NCBI GenBank assembly: GCA_905250025.1
Contig: CAJNOJ010000391.1
Location: forward strand, 1-64,000
From: Adineta ricciae
Lineage: Eukaryota; Rotifera; Eurotatoria; Adinetida; Adinetidae
DNA length: 64,000 nt
Reading direction: 5' to 3'
In this document: positions 47,281 through 59,533 of the stretch, piece after piece
Numbering within the stretch: position 1 is the first letter of the stretch
Layout: each line of letters begins with the position of its first letter
The notes under the pieces: generated by a model
Database searches by the model: none
Told to the model about the DNA's origin: nothing
What the model saw: only the letters and a program-made list of their open reading frames with translations
Position numbers and translations under genes: made by a program

Positions 47281-49986
47281 GTGATTTCATTGGATCCTCG
47301 TACGCATATGGATATTAGTTCAACAAATGAACCAGCATCAGATCTTCCCATAGCGCAACCTGAATGTGAAGGGAAAAGGCAACATATTATTCAAAATTTT
47401 CTCCTCGTGTGGCTAGATTGTACTATTGACGAATCAAGTAACGATTTCCTTAATTCATTCGTTCGATTACAATGTTTTGTCAATGTTCTTAACACGTTTA
47501 CGGATATCGATGAATGTATAGATTTCGTTTCTGACATCACTAATGAAAAAGTATTTTTGATTACATCTGGCTCACTCGGTCGACGCGTTCTACCTCTTGT
47601 ACATAATATACCACAATTGGACTCAATTTATATATTTTGTGAAAACAAATCCATTCATGAACGATGGGCAAAAGATTGGCCTAAAATAAATGGCGTTTTC
47701 AATGATATTACTCAGATTTGCGAGTCACTTGATCAAGCTGTTCGACGATGCGATCAACAGTCGATCTCGTTTAGTTTTGCTTCAACCGATGAGACGCCAA
47801 ATAGAAACTTGGATGAACTTGATCAATCGTTCATGTATACGCAAATACTCAAAGAAATATTACTTACTATCGACTTTGATCAAACGCATATACACGAGTT
47901 TCTTACGTACTGTCGTCAACAATACGCCAATAATCATAGTATGTTAAAGAATATAGGCAAGTTCGAAAGAGAATATCATAGTCATTCGCCCATATGGTGG
48001 TATACTTCTTCATGTTTTTTATATTCTATGCTTAATCGTGCTCTACGTACATTAGAAATTGGTACAGTCATTAAGATGGGCTTTTTTATTCGAGATCTTC
48101 ATGAACAAATCAACAACATATATATGCAACAAGTCACTGACATTTGTGCTCAGTCATTTACTGTCTATCGCGGTCAAGGATTAAGTAAAGAGGAGTTCGA
48201 GAAACTAAGGCAGAATCGAGGTGGATTAATGTCGTTCAACAGCTTCTTGTCAACAAGTCGAGACCAAAACGTTTCTCTTCATTTCCTCGACAATATTCAA
48301 ACTGATCTCAATTCTGTAAAAGTTCTGTTTCAGATTACTATAGTTTCTTCACTGATATCGACTCCTTTTGCGTCTCTAGACAATAGTATCAGTTGTTATA
48401 GTTCAGAAAGGGAGGTTCTTTTCTCTATGAATACTGTTTTTCGTATTGGGAACATTGAGCAAATCACCAATACTCACCGATTATGGGCGGTAGAACTTAC
48501 GTTGACTAGTGACAATGATCCATCACTTCATGCTTTAACCGGACAAATGCGGGAGGATACATCTTTAGGTCTGAAAGGATGGTATCGTTTGGGCATCTTG
48601 TTACATAAACTAGGTGAGTTCGACAAAGCTGAACAACTTTACCTATTACTTCTTGGTCAGACAGCTAACGATTTGGAAAACATACACACGTACTGTGAGC
48701 TCGGCGTGATCAAAAATGCTCAAGGCGATTATAGTCAGGCGATCTGTTTCTATAAAAAGGCGCTTGAAATGACCGAGAGGACTCTTCCTGTGACTGATCC
48801 GTGGTTCACGAATTTGTACAGCAACATTGCACAAGTATATCAGAAAATGGGCCAATATTCAAACGCACTAGATTTCTATCAAAAAATACTTCTAATTCAT
48901 CAAAGATTACTCCTGTCAAATGATCCCGCATTGGCTAAATCTCATAATAACATCGGAGAGCTACATTATCAGATAGGTGAACATTCTCAAGCATTATTGC
49001 ATTATGAAAAATGTCTGGAAATCCAACATGGAACTCTACCAGCAAACCATCCTGCTTTAGCTATTACATACAATAATATTGGTTCAGTTTATGCGAACAT
49101 GGGAGAGTATTCTAAAGCATTTAGTTCTCACGAAAAAGCACTTCAAATTCGACAGAAAACGCTTCCTGCTAATCATCCTAACATAGCCCAGTCGTATAAC
49201 AATCTTGGCTTACTATATAACAGTATGGGTGACTACCCGAAAGCAATCTCCTTTCTCGAAAAAGCCCTTCAAATTCAACAACAATCACTTCCTTCCAATC
49301 ATCCTAATTTAGCTTCTTTATATAACAACATCGGTATGCTATTTTACAATATGGGCGAGTATTCAAAAGCACTGTCGTATTATGAAAAAACTTTCACAAT
49401 TCAACAGCATTCTCTTGCTGATAATCATCCCGATTTAGCTTCTTCCTACAGCAATATTAGTAGTGTATATTACGCCATCGGACAGTATAACGAAGCGCTT
49501 ATAAACCACAAAAGAGCTCTTGAAATACGACAAAAAACCCTTCCTGAAAATCATCCTGATTTGGCTACCTCCTATACTAGCATTGGTTTGGCGTATTCAA
49601 AGATGAATGAATATTCGCAGGCACTTGCGTATTATTACAAAGCTCTTCAAATTCGACAAAAAACGTGTCCTGCTAATCATCCTCACTTAGCTACTATTTA
49701 CGATAATATCGGCTTGTTATATGCCAATATGCATCAACACTCCAAAGCTCTTTCGTATTTCCAAAAAGGTCTCCTCATCTGGCAAGAAAGTCTTCCTCCA
49801 AATCATCCCACCTTGGCTACTTCTTACAATAATATCGCAGAAATGTGTGAAAATGTGGGTGCCTACTCGAATGCACTGTTGTTTTTGGAGCTCGCTCTCA
49901 AGATTTCACGCTGCTCACTGTCTGTCGACCATCCTAACATAAAACTCTTCGAAAAAAACATTGAAAATTTGAAGAAAAAATTGTAA
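47281..49986 (+). CDS. NAD:arginine ADP-ribosyltransferase with C-terminal TPR repeats, 901 aa
   Basis: Single exon. The start at 47281 is GTG by the longest frame; ATG at 47311 (MDISSTNEP) is the likelier start. Residues about 30-190 are the bdelloid N-terminal domain (LVWLDCTIDESSNDF, DIDECIDFVSD). The ART domain spans about 200-420 with all three catalytic marks: TVYRGQGLSKEEFEKL (R), MSFNSFLSTSRD (S-T-S) and SSEREVLFSMNT (E-R-E), so arginine-specific mono-ADP-ribosylation is expected. From about 430 to 890 run roughly eleven 42-residue kinesin-light-chain-type TPRs (for example YNNIGSVYANMGEYSKAFSSHEKAL), which should bind partner proteins. A polyadenylation signal AATAAA lies at about 50006, 20 nt after the stop. 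It appears to be the intact member of the local family (see 39558 and 61341). Confidence 0.88.
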   Translation: MISLDPRTHMDISSTNEPASDLPIAQPECEGKRQHIIQNFLLVWLDCTIDESSNDFLNSFVRLQCFVNVLNTFTDIDECIDFVSDITNEKVFLITSGSLGRRVLPLVHNIPQLDSIYIFCENKSIHERWAKDWPKINGVFNDITQICESLDQAVRRCDQQSISFSFASTDETPNRNLDELDQSFMYTQILKEILLTIDFDQTHIHEFLTYCRQQYANNHSMLKNIGKFEREYHSHSPIWWYTSSCFLYSMLNRALRTLEIGTVIKMGFFIRDLHEQINNIYMQQVTDICAQSFTVYRGQGLSKEEFEKLRQNRGGLMSFNSFLSTSRDQNVSLHFLDNIQTDLNSVKVLFQITIVSSLISTPFASLDNSISCYSSEREVLFSMNTVFRIGNIEQITNTHRLWAVELTLTSDNDPSLHALTGQMREDTSLGLKGWYRLGILLHKLGEFDKAEQLYLLLLGQTANDLENIHTYCELGVIKNAQGDYSQAICFYKKALEMTERTLPVTDPWFTNLYSNIAQVYQKMGQYSNALDFYQKILLIHQRLLLSNDPALAKSHNNIGELHYQIGEHSQALLHYEKCLEIQHGTLPANHPALAITYNNIGSVYANMGEYSKAFSSHEKALQIRQKTLPANHPNIAQSYNNLGLLYNSMGDYPKAISFLEKALQIQQQSLPSNHPNLASLYNNIGMLFYNMGEYSKALSYYEKTFTIQQHSLADNHPDLASSYSNISSVYYAIGQYNEALINHKRALEIRQKTLPENHPDLATSYTSIGLAYSKMNEYSQALAYYYKALQIRQKTCPANHPHLATIYDNIGLLYANMHQHSKALSYFQKGLLIWQESLPPNHPTLATSYNNIAEMCENVGAYSNALLFLELALKISRCSLSVDHPNIKLFEKNIENLKKKL

Positions 49987-51257
49987 ATAATGTCCATCTT
50001 AACCAAATAAAAAGAAAGATTGACTTTGCGGTAACAGGTGAATGTTGATGCTACTATTGCACGTTAACCTATACCTGAATACTGTAGTTTCGGACACATA
50101 TACAAGAATATACAAACAAATAAAACTTCCAACTTATATAATTAGTTTGAACCGAGTGTCTTTCGTTGTTGTCGATGAGAGATATTTGCATTTTTTGTAT
50201 TAGGAAAGAGCTAACCTGGAAACCAACTCGATTTTCTACAGAAATAATGCAGAAGAAGACCGGTCAATGTATCAATATCAGATCGTTTCAACGAGATATT
50301 TCCTTCAGAAACGGAAAAGAAAGATGTGCGTATATTTACTCTATGTCTATTTATGGATTGATCATAGATTGTTTTTTTTCCAACAATTTATAATTTAAGA
50401 TTCAAAATTTTTGAAACAATATTGTTCAACTACAATTAACGACTTGCGAAGGATCCAATGTGGAAGACTTAACTCACACTCATATAGTTAACCACTAAGA
50501 ACAAGAGTGTAATTTTCTTGTGTTTATTTTCTGTTCGATCATGTTTATGTGATGTACGTGGTATGGAATATTCCATGTGAGAGCGATAAAAATTTGCATA
50601 TACATAATGTATTTGAATATTGCCATTTTTCGTTCTTAGTCTTTTCCTAAACTCGCATGTATATATGCATAGATTTTCCTTGTACGTGTGTAAATATGTG
50701 GAACGCATCCTTCTTCTCTCTTTATCTTTATTCGAGTATGGCCCAAATAGAATGAATATAACGATAAGAACGATATCTATTAGAAGCAATTTTTTTATAT
50801 TTTATTTTATTACGAATAGATTTAGTTTTGAGAAAAGAAAGACTGGTAAAGATCGAATACAAGTATTGATTCATGATTACAGAAAACATGATGTAAAAAG
50901 TACACCGTACATATATGGTTTTGTCTTTCACCGAGAGAAACAAGAATAAATCAGATTTTATATGTCTATAAAACAAGACAAGTAAGTAATACTTCATAAA
51001 AACGTTAGCTTCGCTGACGATATATCCGGTTCAATTGTGATCGAATCCATGTACTCATGACATATGGTTAAAACCAAGTGGATAGTAAACGGTTTTTTCC
51101 TGATGACATCATGTGACGTTGTTTTTTTTTCGAATATCTCAACGAATGATATCGACGATAACAGTGTTTTCATTTCTGTTCGTGAATGTGTTTTTTCCCT
51201 TCTCTATCGTATTAAAAGGATTTCATTCGATAGTTAACAGCTCACATTCACCTAACT
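49987..51257. other. Intergenic, no gene seen
   Basis: AT-rich DNA. Overlapping ORFs on both strands at 50469-50997 are low-complexity hydrophobic/basic translations without domains; I reject them as genes. Confidence 0.5.
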
Positions 51258-54200
51258 TTGAAGATGGCAATACGAATTATAATTGAAGATGAAGAACAAC
51301 GTTTGCAGAAAGAAAATATGCACCAACTCCGAGAATTGCACTTGTTAAAACTTAGTGAAGAAGAAGAAAATATTGCTCGAGAAGAACTTCGAAAGTACGA
51401 TGACGAACAACGCGAACTAGAGCGACTTGATGAAGGTGATAGTCACAGTTCCAAAGTGGAAATCAATAATCTGAAGAAACAAATCGAACAAGTTGAAACG
51501 GAGCGCGACAAATTAGGAAAACAGCTTGAGATTGGTCGTCTTCAACATGAAGAGCAACAAGCTGAATTAGAACAAATTGTCAGGGACCTTGAGGAACGTA
51601 CACGATCGATCGAACAATTTCAAAAAGAAGCTCAACATCTCCGACAAGAGAAACATGATTTAACTGTCAGACAAGATCAGTTGGAAACTTTGCTTCGCGA
51701 ACAAGAACAATTACACGAACATGAAGATATGGAATTCAAAATTTTTGAACAACGTATAGAAAAGTTGAACAGAGAAAAACAAATCTTAGAATCCCGACAA
51801 GCTGAGTTAATTAAAACGCTAAATGAATCGCGACAAGAAGAAAACGAACTTCAACAACGAATGGAAGACCTCGATAAACAATTGATCCAACTGAAAAATC
51901 AAGAAAAACGATTAAATGAAGAACGTGAAGAGTCAGAAAGAATCGTCGAAAATCTCGCTCAGCAGTTACAAACAGCTCAAGAAGAAATGGCCAAATGTAC
52001 ACAAGAAATAATCAAACAAAATGATCTGATGGATAAAATAACGACTGAACAAAGACAAGTTCAAGTTCAAATAGAACATTTACAACAATCGATTGAATCC
52101 ATAAAACAAATGATCGAACAGGTTTGTCTTACACGTGGAATCTTTTGTATTCAAGTAGAAATTTTGTTTAGAATAACGCTCGACAACGTGAAATGAACGC
52201 CTATATCAAACAGAAGAATACTGAAAAACGAGTAGCTGAAGAAGAGAAGGCAGCTGCAGATGAAGAAATGAGAAGATCTCAAGAAAATCTTGAACAATTA
52301 AATAAAGAATTGAAGACATTGCAAGAACAATTGGCCAAGTCAATTCAAGAGATGAACCAATTGGAAGAACAATGTCGACAAGCAGCGAATGAACTCCGAG
52401 ATGCGAAGTATGTTGAACGAAAAGATCATGACGAAAAACTTACTGAATTGTTTTAGTGAAGCAGTTCAACGCGCTAAGGGCGAAATCGAACGGTTACGTA
52501 ACGAACTACAAGAGTTGACAAAGCAATTGAACGAGAAAAATTCTCAGTTAAAACAGGCTAAAGAAGAAGAAGAACGATTAAAAGCGGCACTGGATGAGAG
52601 ACAAAAGGAATTAGAAGTGATCGATGAAAATGTAAGGGAACTTGAAGCAGATCTTGTCCAAGCCAAAGCTCAATTGGACGCTGCTATTCAATTACTCAAT
52701 GAAATGACCGCGATTCTTCGTCATGAGGAGCAATTAGAATTGGAATGTCAAGAGGCAGTCGAGCAACAAACACAAGTTGTTGATGAAGCCACCAATCAAG
52801 CGAATGAAGCTGACTTGGAAAAGGCAAGAGCCAATGAAGCGAAAAATGAAGCTATGCGCGAGCAGCTAGAAGCAGAAAACGTTGTCGATGATCTCAATAG
52901 TAAAACCCAAGAAGCAGAAGAAGCATATTCGCAGGCTGAAAAGATGGCTGCAGATGTGTGGCGGCTTCCGATCATCGGCATGATTCTAGGTATTGGTATA
53001 TCGTTTTCTGTAGCTACTGCCCAAGCAAAGCTTTCCGACTTACAAAATGAGTTGGACCACGCAAAGTCGATACTTCACAGAGCCAATAGAAGACGTGATA
53101 AAGCTCTCGAATCGTACCGAGTAGCAAAAGAAAAGAAGTGTAAGGCACGTCAAAATCTTGCCGATCAGAAACGATCGTTAAAACGAATGACAGGAGCATG
53201 GAACGATCAAATTGAAAAGAAAAACAAAGCAGAGCAAAACGTTGATCGACAGACAAAAAACGTCGAAAATGTCACTGCTCACCACAACGAAGTAATTTGT
53301 GAATTAGCGAATGCAAAACAACAACAAATAAGCAAAATGAACGAAATATATGAAGCTCAAGCACAGCTGCACAAACAAACAGGTCATGTTGCCATGTTAC
53401 GCACTGAAGCCGATACTATGGAGCACAGAAGAAGTCAAATTCAAAAAACATTCGCCGACGCAGAGAAAACGTTGGCAACCGCTGAAGAAAGAGCCAGGAG
53501 AACTGAATCGCATTCAAACAGATTAAATGAACAACTCGATGCCAAAAAGCTCGAAGTAAAACGTACCAACGATTTAATTGCGCGAAAACAAGACGAAATT
53601 CGGAGAAAGCAGGCGGAACATGTCATTAGTGAAGAAAAAGCTTGGAAAGCGGAAAATAAACTTTCTCTGATTCAACAAGATTTGAACATGGCCGAGAAGA
53701 ATGTCAAAGATTTAGAAAAAGAAATTCAACGACAAAATGGAAGACTAACAGATGAAAATGAAAAACAACGAAATTTACAACGGGAAGAACAAAATATCAA
53801 AACGAAATTTAACAACGCAGAAAAAGAGAAAAGTCGTTTGGAAAAACAAATAGATCAATTGAAAATTCAGTTGAACAATCAAAATGAATTGATGATGCAA
53901 AAACGACACGAAGCATTCAGAAAAACAGCCGAATTGGAAATCATCAAAGATCAGAGGAGTGATTTAGAAGACAAACGCAATCGATTCGCGGCCCAAAGTG
54001 AAAAAATTCAAGCGAATATTGTTGAAAATGCCAAAGTATTAGAAGAAAACCAAAGAAGTGCAGCGATTATGAAATCGAATCTTGAAAATCAAGAAAAAGC
54101 CAAACAGGTAACGACGAACAAAGCAAAAAGTTCATCTCATAGCTTTCTTTTCTTTATTAACAGATGGCCGAACATAGAGCTAAACAAACGAAAGGACAAT

Positions 54201-54538
54201 TTGAAGACACTCGTAGTCAGATCAAACAATTGTCCGATAATATTGCTAAGAAAGAGAAAGATTTCACCAAACTCAATGATATCCATCGACAAATGAGTAT
54301 TGAAATTGAACAACGAAAGACGAAACAAGAAACTTTAAAACGACAAACTCAAGATCTTCATGACCAATGGACAGCGAAAGAAATCTTCGCAGCAACTCTT
54401 ACTAACGAAGTTAATGATTTACAAAAAGAAATCACAAACAAAAAACTACAGCGACGAGAAGAACACGAACAAAAGAGACAACGAGACGAACATCGACAAA
54501 CACAATCTTATTATAAGAGGAACTACAACAAAAACTAA
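51258..54538 (+). CDS. Long coiled-coil protein with a central hydrophobic segment, 1041 aa, 4 exons
   Basis: Exons 51258-52121, 52172-52407, 52457-54107 and 54164-54538 join in frame; introns are about 50 nt with GT-AG ends. Nearly the whole protein is heptad-rich and charged (for example LKKQIEQVETERDKLGKQLE), predicting extended coiled coil. About residue 535-560 a single non-coiled stretch (WRLPIIGMILGIGISFSVAT) is hydrophobic and glycine-spaced, long enough to cross a membrane. Such a coil-hydrophobe-coil plan occurs in membrane-tethered coiled coils and in alpha-helical pore formers; neither can be chosen from sequence. It sits upstream of, and on the same strand as, the AAA+/CHORD gene. 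Confidence 0.75.
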
Positions 54539-55386
54539 TTTCTTTTTTTTTGTTTTATCATATATCAAGTTTTTCCGGTGTGTTTTTTTCTTTCAGATAA
54601 CACACAAAACAATGTCCAGATAATCAATCAACGGATTAAATAATCAAAATTTAACGAAAAAAACTCTCTCTCTTTGCACTTCGTAATACTATAAGACAAA
54701 AAATATGATCAAAATGGTTAATTCATCGAGCTGTTGAGCATTAACCATGAACTTCGCGAACTGATTCTTCGCGTACACTAATGAACATGATGACTTTAAA
54801 TATAAAACTTGAATGACCAATAGTCATTCTACGAAATGGTCAATATGATATGACAAGTGGAGGAAATCAAATTAGTGAATCATTGAAAGTAGATTATCAA
54901 GAGAATTGGATCTATCGGTAACTATGAAAATAAGATTCAAGAGCAATGAATGGTTCAATGGGTTGTCGACATCATAGAATAAATAGAAAAAAACATCAAG
55001 ATGTGGAACTTTCGATAGCAAACACTAGAAAATAGAAGGCAAGAGAAACATTCATTGGCTCATTTGATTTTGATCAAATTGATGTAGTTCCTTTTAAAGG
55101 AGAAACAATGTTCAAACCTGACGATTCACGTGGTACTTGATGATCGTTTATTGAAGCTTCAAATACAATACGGGCGCAACAATAAAGGTCGAAGTGGCTC
55201 ATATACTAATGTCATTCTCCCTAGTGATTACAAAATCGGTAGCAAACGGTTAAAGGAATTATTTCACAAAAGTCTTAACGAACGAAAGACCATTCAAGTT
55301 ATTAAAAAACCATAAACAGTGTTTTTTGTCATTTATTTTGATTTCATCATAACATGATTTTGTTTATTCTAGATAAATTTTCTTCA
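54539..55386. other. Spacer with a possible gene relic
   Basis: The frame at 55130-55315 contains LLKLQIQYGRNNKGRSG and YKIGSKRLKELFHKSLNERK, which looks coding in style but has no start context or recognisable domain. Possibly a decayed exon. The rest is AT-rich and empty. Confidence 0.35.
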
Positions 55387-58300
55387 ATGGCGACAAATCT
55401 TCAATCAGTATTTGATTATTTAACCGAAAAAGGTTCTTTGGAAATAATAAATCGCGATCGTCTCGTCGAAATCTGTTCGGCATACAATCAACTGAAGGCT
55501 GACCACACTTTTGCAAATGACGATGATCTCGTTCAGATGTTAATCAAGGAATTTTCCATCGTTAACGATACAGAAAACTTCGATCGTTTAAAACAATGCG
55601 TAACAAATGTAAGTGTCGATCTGGCATATCAAATTGTTCAGAAAGAATATACACTTAAACTTATAACACAAAAACGATTGAAAGTAAGAAATGCAAAATC
55701 ATCATCCAATGTTCATGTGGAAACAAACCCAACAACACAAACGAATGTCGAGATTATGAAGCAAATTATTTGTCAAATTCTAATCAAACAAAATCATACC
55801 GAAGTTATCAGTTTGATCGAAAATTTCTTTTTGTGTCAGTTGAGCAAACTTACACAAGGTTACAAGTAAGTACATTCAGAATAGTTAACACGTATCGCTC
55901 TTGCATTCGATGAATAGAAGACGAACTACAAGTCCATTATCAGCCGACAAACTTTACAATGGGCTTGTCTGTCCTGGTACAATACTATACGAATTTATTC
56001 GATTTCAGTTATCTAGTCGAGGTGGTGTTATTGATGTTGGACGCACTTTGACAAGATTCCCGCTTGTTGAACCATTACTATTGGTAGATCAGTTCGATAC
56101 GTGGAATTTTGATTATTTACGTGGTTTGTTTGAATTGAATTTGTTACCTCCAAGCGGACCATTCCCGAAAGCATGGCAAATTGATGACAATACTCAGTTT
56201 TTTTACCTTTTGGAGCTGCCTCATGGAAATAATGGTACAAACTGTCAACGAGCAAGAAATAACGATCGACCAAGTACAGTTTCCTTGCAAAGATTCGTTG
56301 AAGATGTATGCGACAAGGAAAACAATGGAATGGGGAAGAAATGGCTCAACGCGTTAACTCAAGATGATATATTCACTTATGATCATCTCGTCAATCTGAA
56401 ATTTGATGAATGGAACCAATTGAAGACATTATCTATGAATGGACGAAAGATTCTCAAATCATACGTTGATCGGGAGAAGCAAATGGCCAATGATATGAAA
56501 AACCAGACGAAGCCTGATGAGACCAATTCAAATCAACGTAAATCACGTTATATTGATGAATAATCAATCTCTTCTGATCATTCTTTTCTTTTCATATTCA
56601 GAATCTGAATCAGAATTATATGCGAAAATCCATCAAGTTCAATTATATTTTCATTATACATTAGCTGACAAATTTCATGTTGCTCAGATTCCAAGACCAG
56701 CGAAATTGAATGCTGACTGTGTTCATTTGTCGTTTGAAGAAATGCGCAGAGACGGCTTTGAAGATGACGGTCTTTTCGATCAAATGAAAATGTTCTTTTT
56801 GCCACTAACAATGGTCGAAAACGATTTGGCTATTGATGAAACTCACCTACGTTCATTGAACAGAGGACGTGAAACACAAAGAAACAATTTACAAGAAAGA
56901 AGAGAACAGCTGATCGGCAAACTGGCTGAAAAAGAGAGTCGATATTATGATCACGATGATTCACTGAATAAACTACGAAAAGAGACAAACGACAAGCAAT
57001 CAGTGTCAGATGATGTTGCACAACGAGACTATGAAAGTTTTTCAATATCAGAGTTGCTGGTTATGCATACAAACGGAATGAAATGTCTGGAAAACGAAAA
57101 ACATAGTTTACGAACTCAAATCCAAGAAATCGATGATCTTTTGAACAGTCTCGACCGAGTCTCAACAGATTACAATGTGAATCAAAGCGGAAGATCTGAT
57201 AAGGATCTGATCAAACCAAATCGAGGTTTTATTATGTATGGACCGCCAGGTGAGAAACCTTTGCTACTGCCCAGAGCACAATTTTCGCTTTTTCTTGTTC
57301 AGGTACTGGTAAATCTGATATCATGAGTAAATTATCAGCACGTACGGGTATTTGTATGGTAGCACCACCACTAGCTGCAGGTGAACTCAATCGATCATTA
57401 GTTGGTGAATCGGAACGAATCATTATCGATATTTGTATGCGTTGTCATCGCGTTCCGTATCTGATGTGTTGTGTATCCATCGATGAAATTGACTCGCTTG
57501 CACCAAAACGTACAGATGATAGTAAAGATGGAAATCTAGCAAAACTCAGTGTACTTTTGTCTGTTATCGATGGCATTAAAGATGTACCGAATTTAATGAT
57601 ATTTTGTGCGACAAATCGTTTGCATATGATGGATGAAGCATTTCTTCGTCGTATGTCGGGAAAATTCTTTGTTGGTCGACCATCATCTCAAGCCAGAAAG
57701 AACATTCTAAGTGGTATCAAACCTTGGCACATGCCAACAACTCTACTCGATAGTTTGACTATGGTCACTACNGTACTTTTGTCTGTTATCGATGGCATTA
57801 AAGATGTACCGAATTTAATGATATTTTGTGCGACAAATCGTTTGCATATGATGGATGAAGCATTTCTTCGTCGTATGTCGGGAAAATTCTTTGTTGGTCG
57901 ACCATCATCTCAAGCCAGAAAGAACATTCTAAGTGGTATCAAACCTTGGCACATGCCAACAACTCTACTCGATAGTTTGACTATGGTCACTACAAACTTC
58001 AGTGGTGCTGCTCTCAGGTAAGTCATTCACATCGCACAACTCAGTCAACCACGTTTCCTATTTGATTGCAGAGCTCTACGTCGTCTTATAACGGTGTATT
58101 GTGTTGATATGAAACGTAGAAATCCTGCCTATCTATTAGATTATTCTACAATGCTTCGCTTAACTGATGTTACTGCTAGACAATATCGAATTTTCCTTGG
58201 TGCAGAAACATTACCAAACGTCATCGCACGTAGCGTGGTGGATAATGATACACCGATCAATAACCAACAATTCAACGATCTAACGTATCGCAATAATTCG

Positions 58301-59533
58301 ATCTATACAGGTCGAATTCTGACCAATTTAAATACCGCTAACATCGATATTGAAGCTGTTGAAACAAATCCCATCACAGGAGAATCCAAAAAGATTGTCT
58401 ACCGATATGCATTACTTGACTCTGAAACTATCTTACAGGGATTATTGGAACGTTTAACAACCTATGGGAAATTACGTAACGTTCAACTTCTTCAACTCGT
58501 CGATCTTAATCTTCTATCAGCCGAAAGTGCTCACGATGAAAAACAGAAGTTTGAAACATTGAAAGAACGTTTAGATGAATGTGGTGCTTATCGTCGTTCG
58601 ATGATTGTTTATGATTTAGATTCATTAGTTGGTATTAATCGAAGTGAAGGCAATGCTTCAACTGGTCGAACAACAAATTTTTCTTTGATTAATCATAATA
58701 TTTACACGCATATCAAAGACAAATTTCAAAACACGTATGTTCAACATTCGACTAATAATTCCACTCAAGATACCGAAGAGAAATGGTCAGTTGTCTTCAT
58801 CTCGGATGCATTTTTACTTCGTCAATTTTCCGATGATGTCAAGTTTACTCGGCCACAAAGTGAAATTGATGAAGAACAAGCTGAAGAATGTCGAGCTAAC
58901 CAGCAGATTTTGTGTGTTCAATGTGATGATTATTACATTGAACAAGACAATCGAATGGGAGCTTGTGCACATCATAACGGATTCATTTATGATGTTTATT
59001 CGGTAGACTTGGCTATATGTATTCGAAAACGTGTCATTGAAAACCTATTAGACGAAGAATCGCGATTCAATGGTAGACTCAATCGTAATCCTCCAACACA
59101 GGAAGAAAAGGAAAATTTTGAACGGCAAAAACATCGATTCAGATATATCTGTTGCGATCAAGTTCTTCAAATTGGTGGTGCAATGAGTGGATGCAAACGA
59201 GGCAAGCATAGTGAACGAAATGTCACTCGTGAACATTGGGAAACAACTTGTGATAGAAATCAAGAATATCGACGCANAGAATCGCGATTCAATGGTAGAC
59301 TCAATCGTAATCCTCCAACACAGGAAGAAAAGGAAAATTTTGAACGGCAAAAACATCGATTCAGATATATCTGTTGCGATCAAGTTCTTCAAATTGGTGG
59401 TGCAATGAGTGGATGCAAACGAGGCAAGCATAGTGAACGAAATGTCACTCGTGAACATTGGGAAACAACTTGTGATAGAAATCAAGAATATCGACGCAAA
59501 AGATTGGCACTGCTTGAAAAACGAGCTCATTAA
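55387..59533 (+). CDS. AAA+ ATPase with degenerate second module and CHORD-like zinc domain
   Basis: Exons 55387-55865, 55918-56537, 56602-57249, 57303-58017 and 58072-59533. Joining exons 3 and 4 creates the Walker A motif GPPGTGKS exactly across the splice. Walker B is CVSIDEID; ATNR (sensor 1) and EAFLRRMSGKF (Arg finger region) follow, placing it among NSF/VCP-type classical AAA+ ATPases. The second half has RRSMIVYDLDSLVGI, a Walker-B-like relic. The C-terminus CVQCDDYY...NRMGACAHHNG...YICCDQVL...GCKRGKH follows the CHORD zinc pattern. Residues 1-400 are unrecognised. Two exact 221-bp assembly duplications (57551-57993, 59056-59498) lie inside exons and keep frame; without them the product is about 1159 aa. 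Probable role: ATP-driven remodelling of protein complexes. Confidence 0.72.
57551..57993. repeat. Exact 221-bp duplication around a single N (assembly overlap)
   Basis: 57551-57771 and 57773-57993 read identically, split by the N at 57772. It duplicates the sensor-1 part of the AAA+ module, which is implausible biologically. Confidence 0.88.
59056..59498. repeat. Exact 221-bp duplication around a single N (assembly overlap)
   Basis: 59056-59276 and 59278-59498 read identically, split by the N at 59277. It duplicates half of the CHORD-like zinc module. Confidence 0.88.

Noticed and set aside
48646..48855. Minus ORF inside the ART-TPR gene
   Set aside because: Antisense shadow of TPR repeats.
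48600..49950. DNA-level tandem repeat or CRISPR-like array
   Set aside because: The periodicity is about 126 nt and comes from 42-residue TPRs; there are no short identical repeats with unique spacers.
50469..50997. Overlapping ORFs on both strands
   Set aside because: Low-complexity AT-driven translations without domain, splice context or start context.
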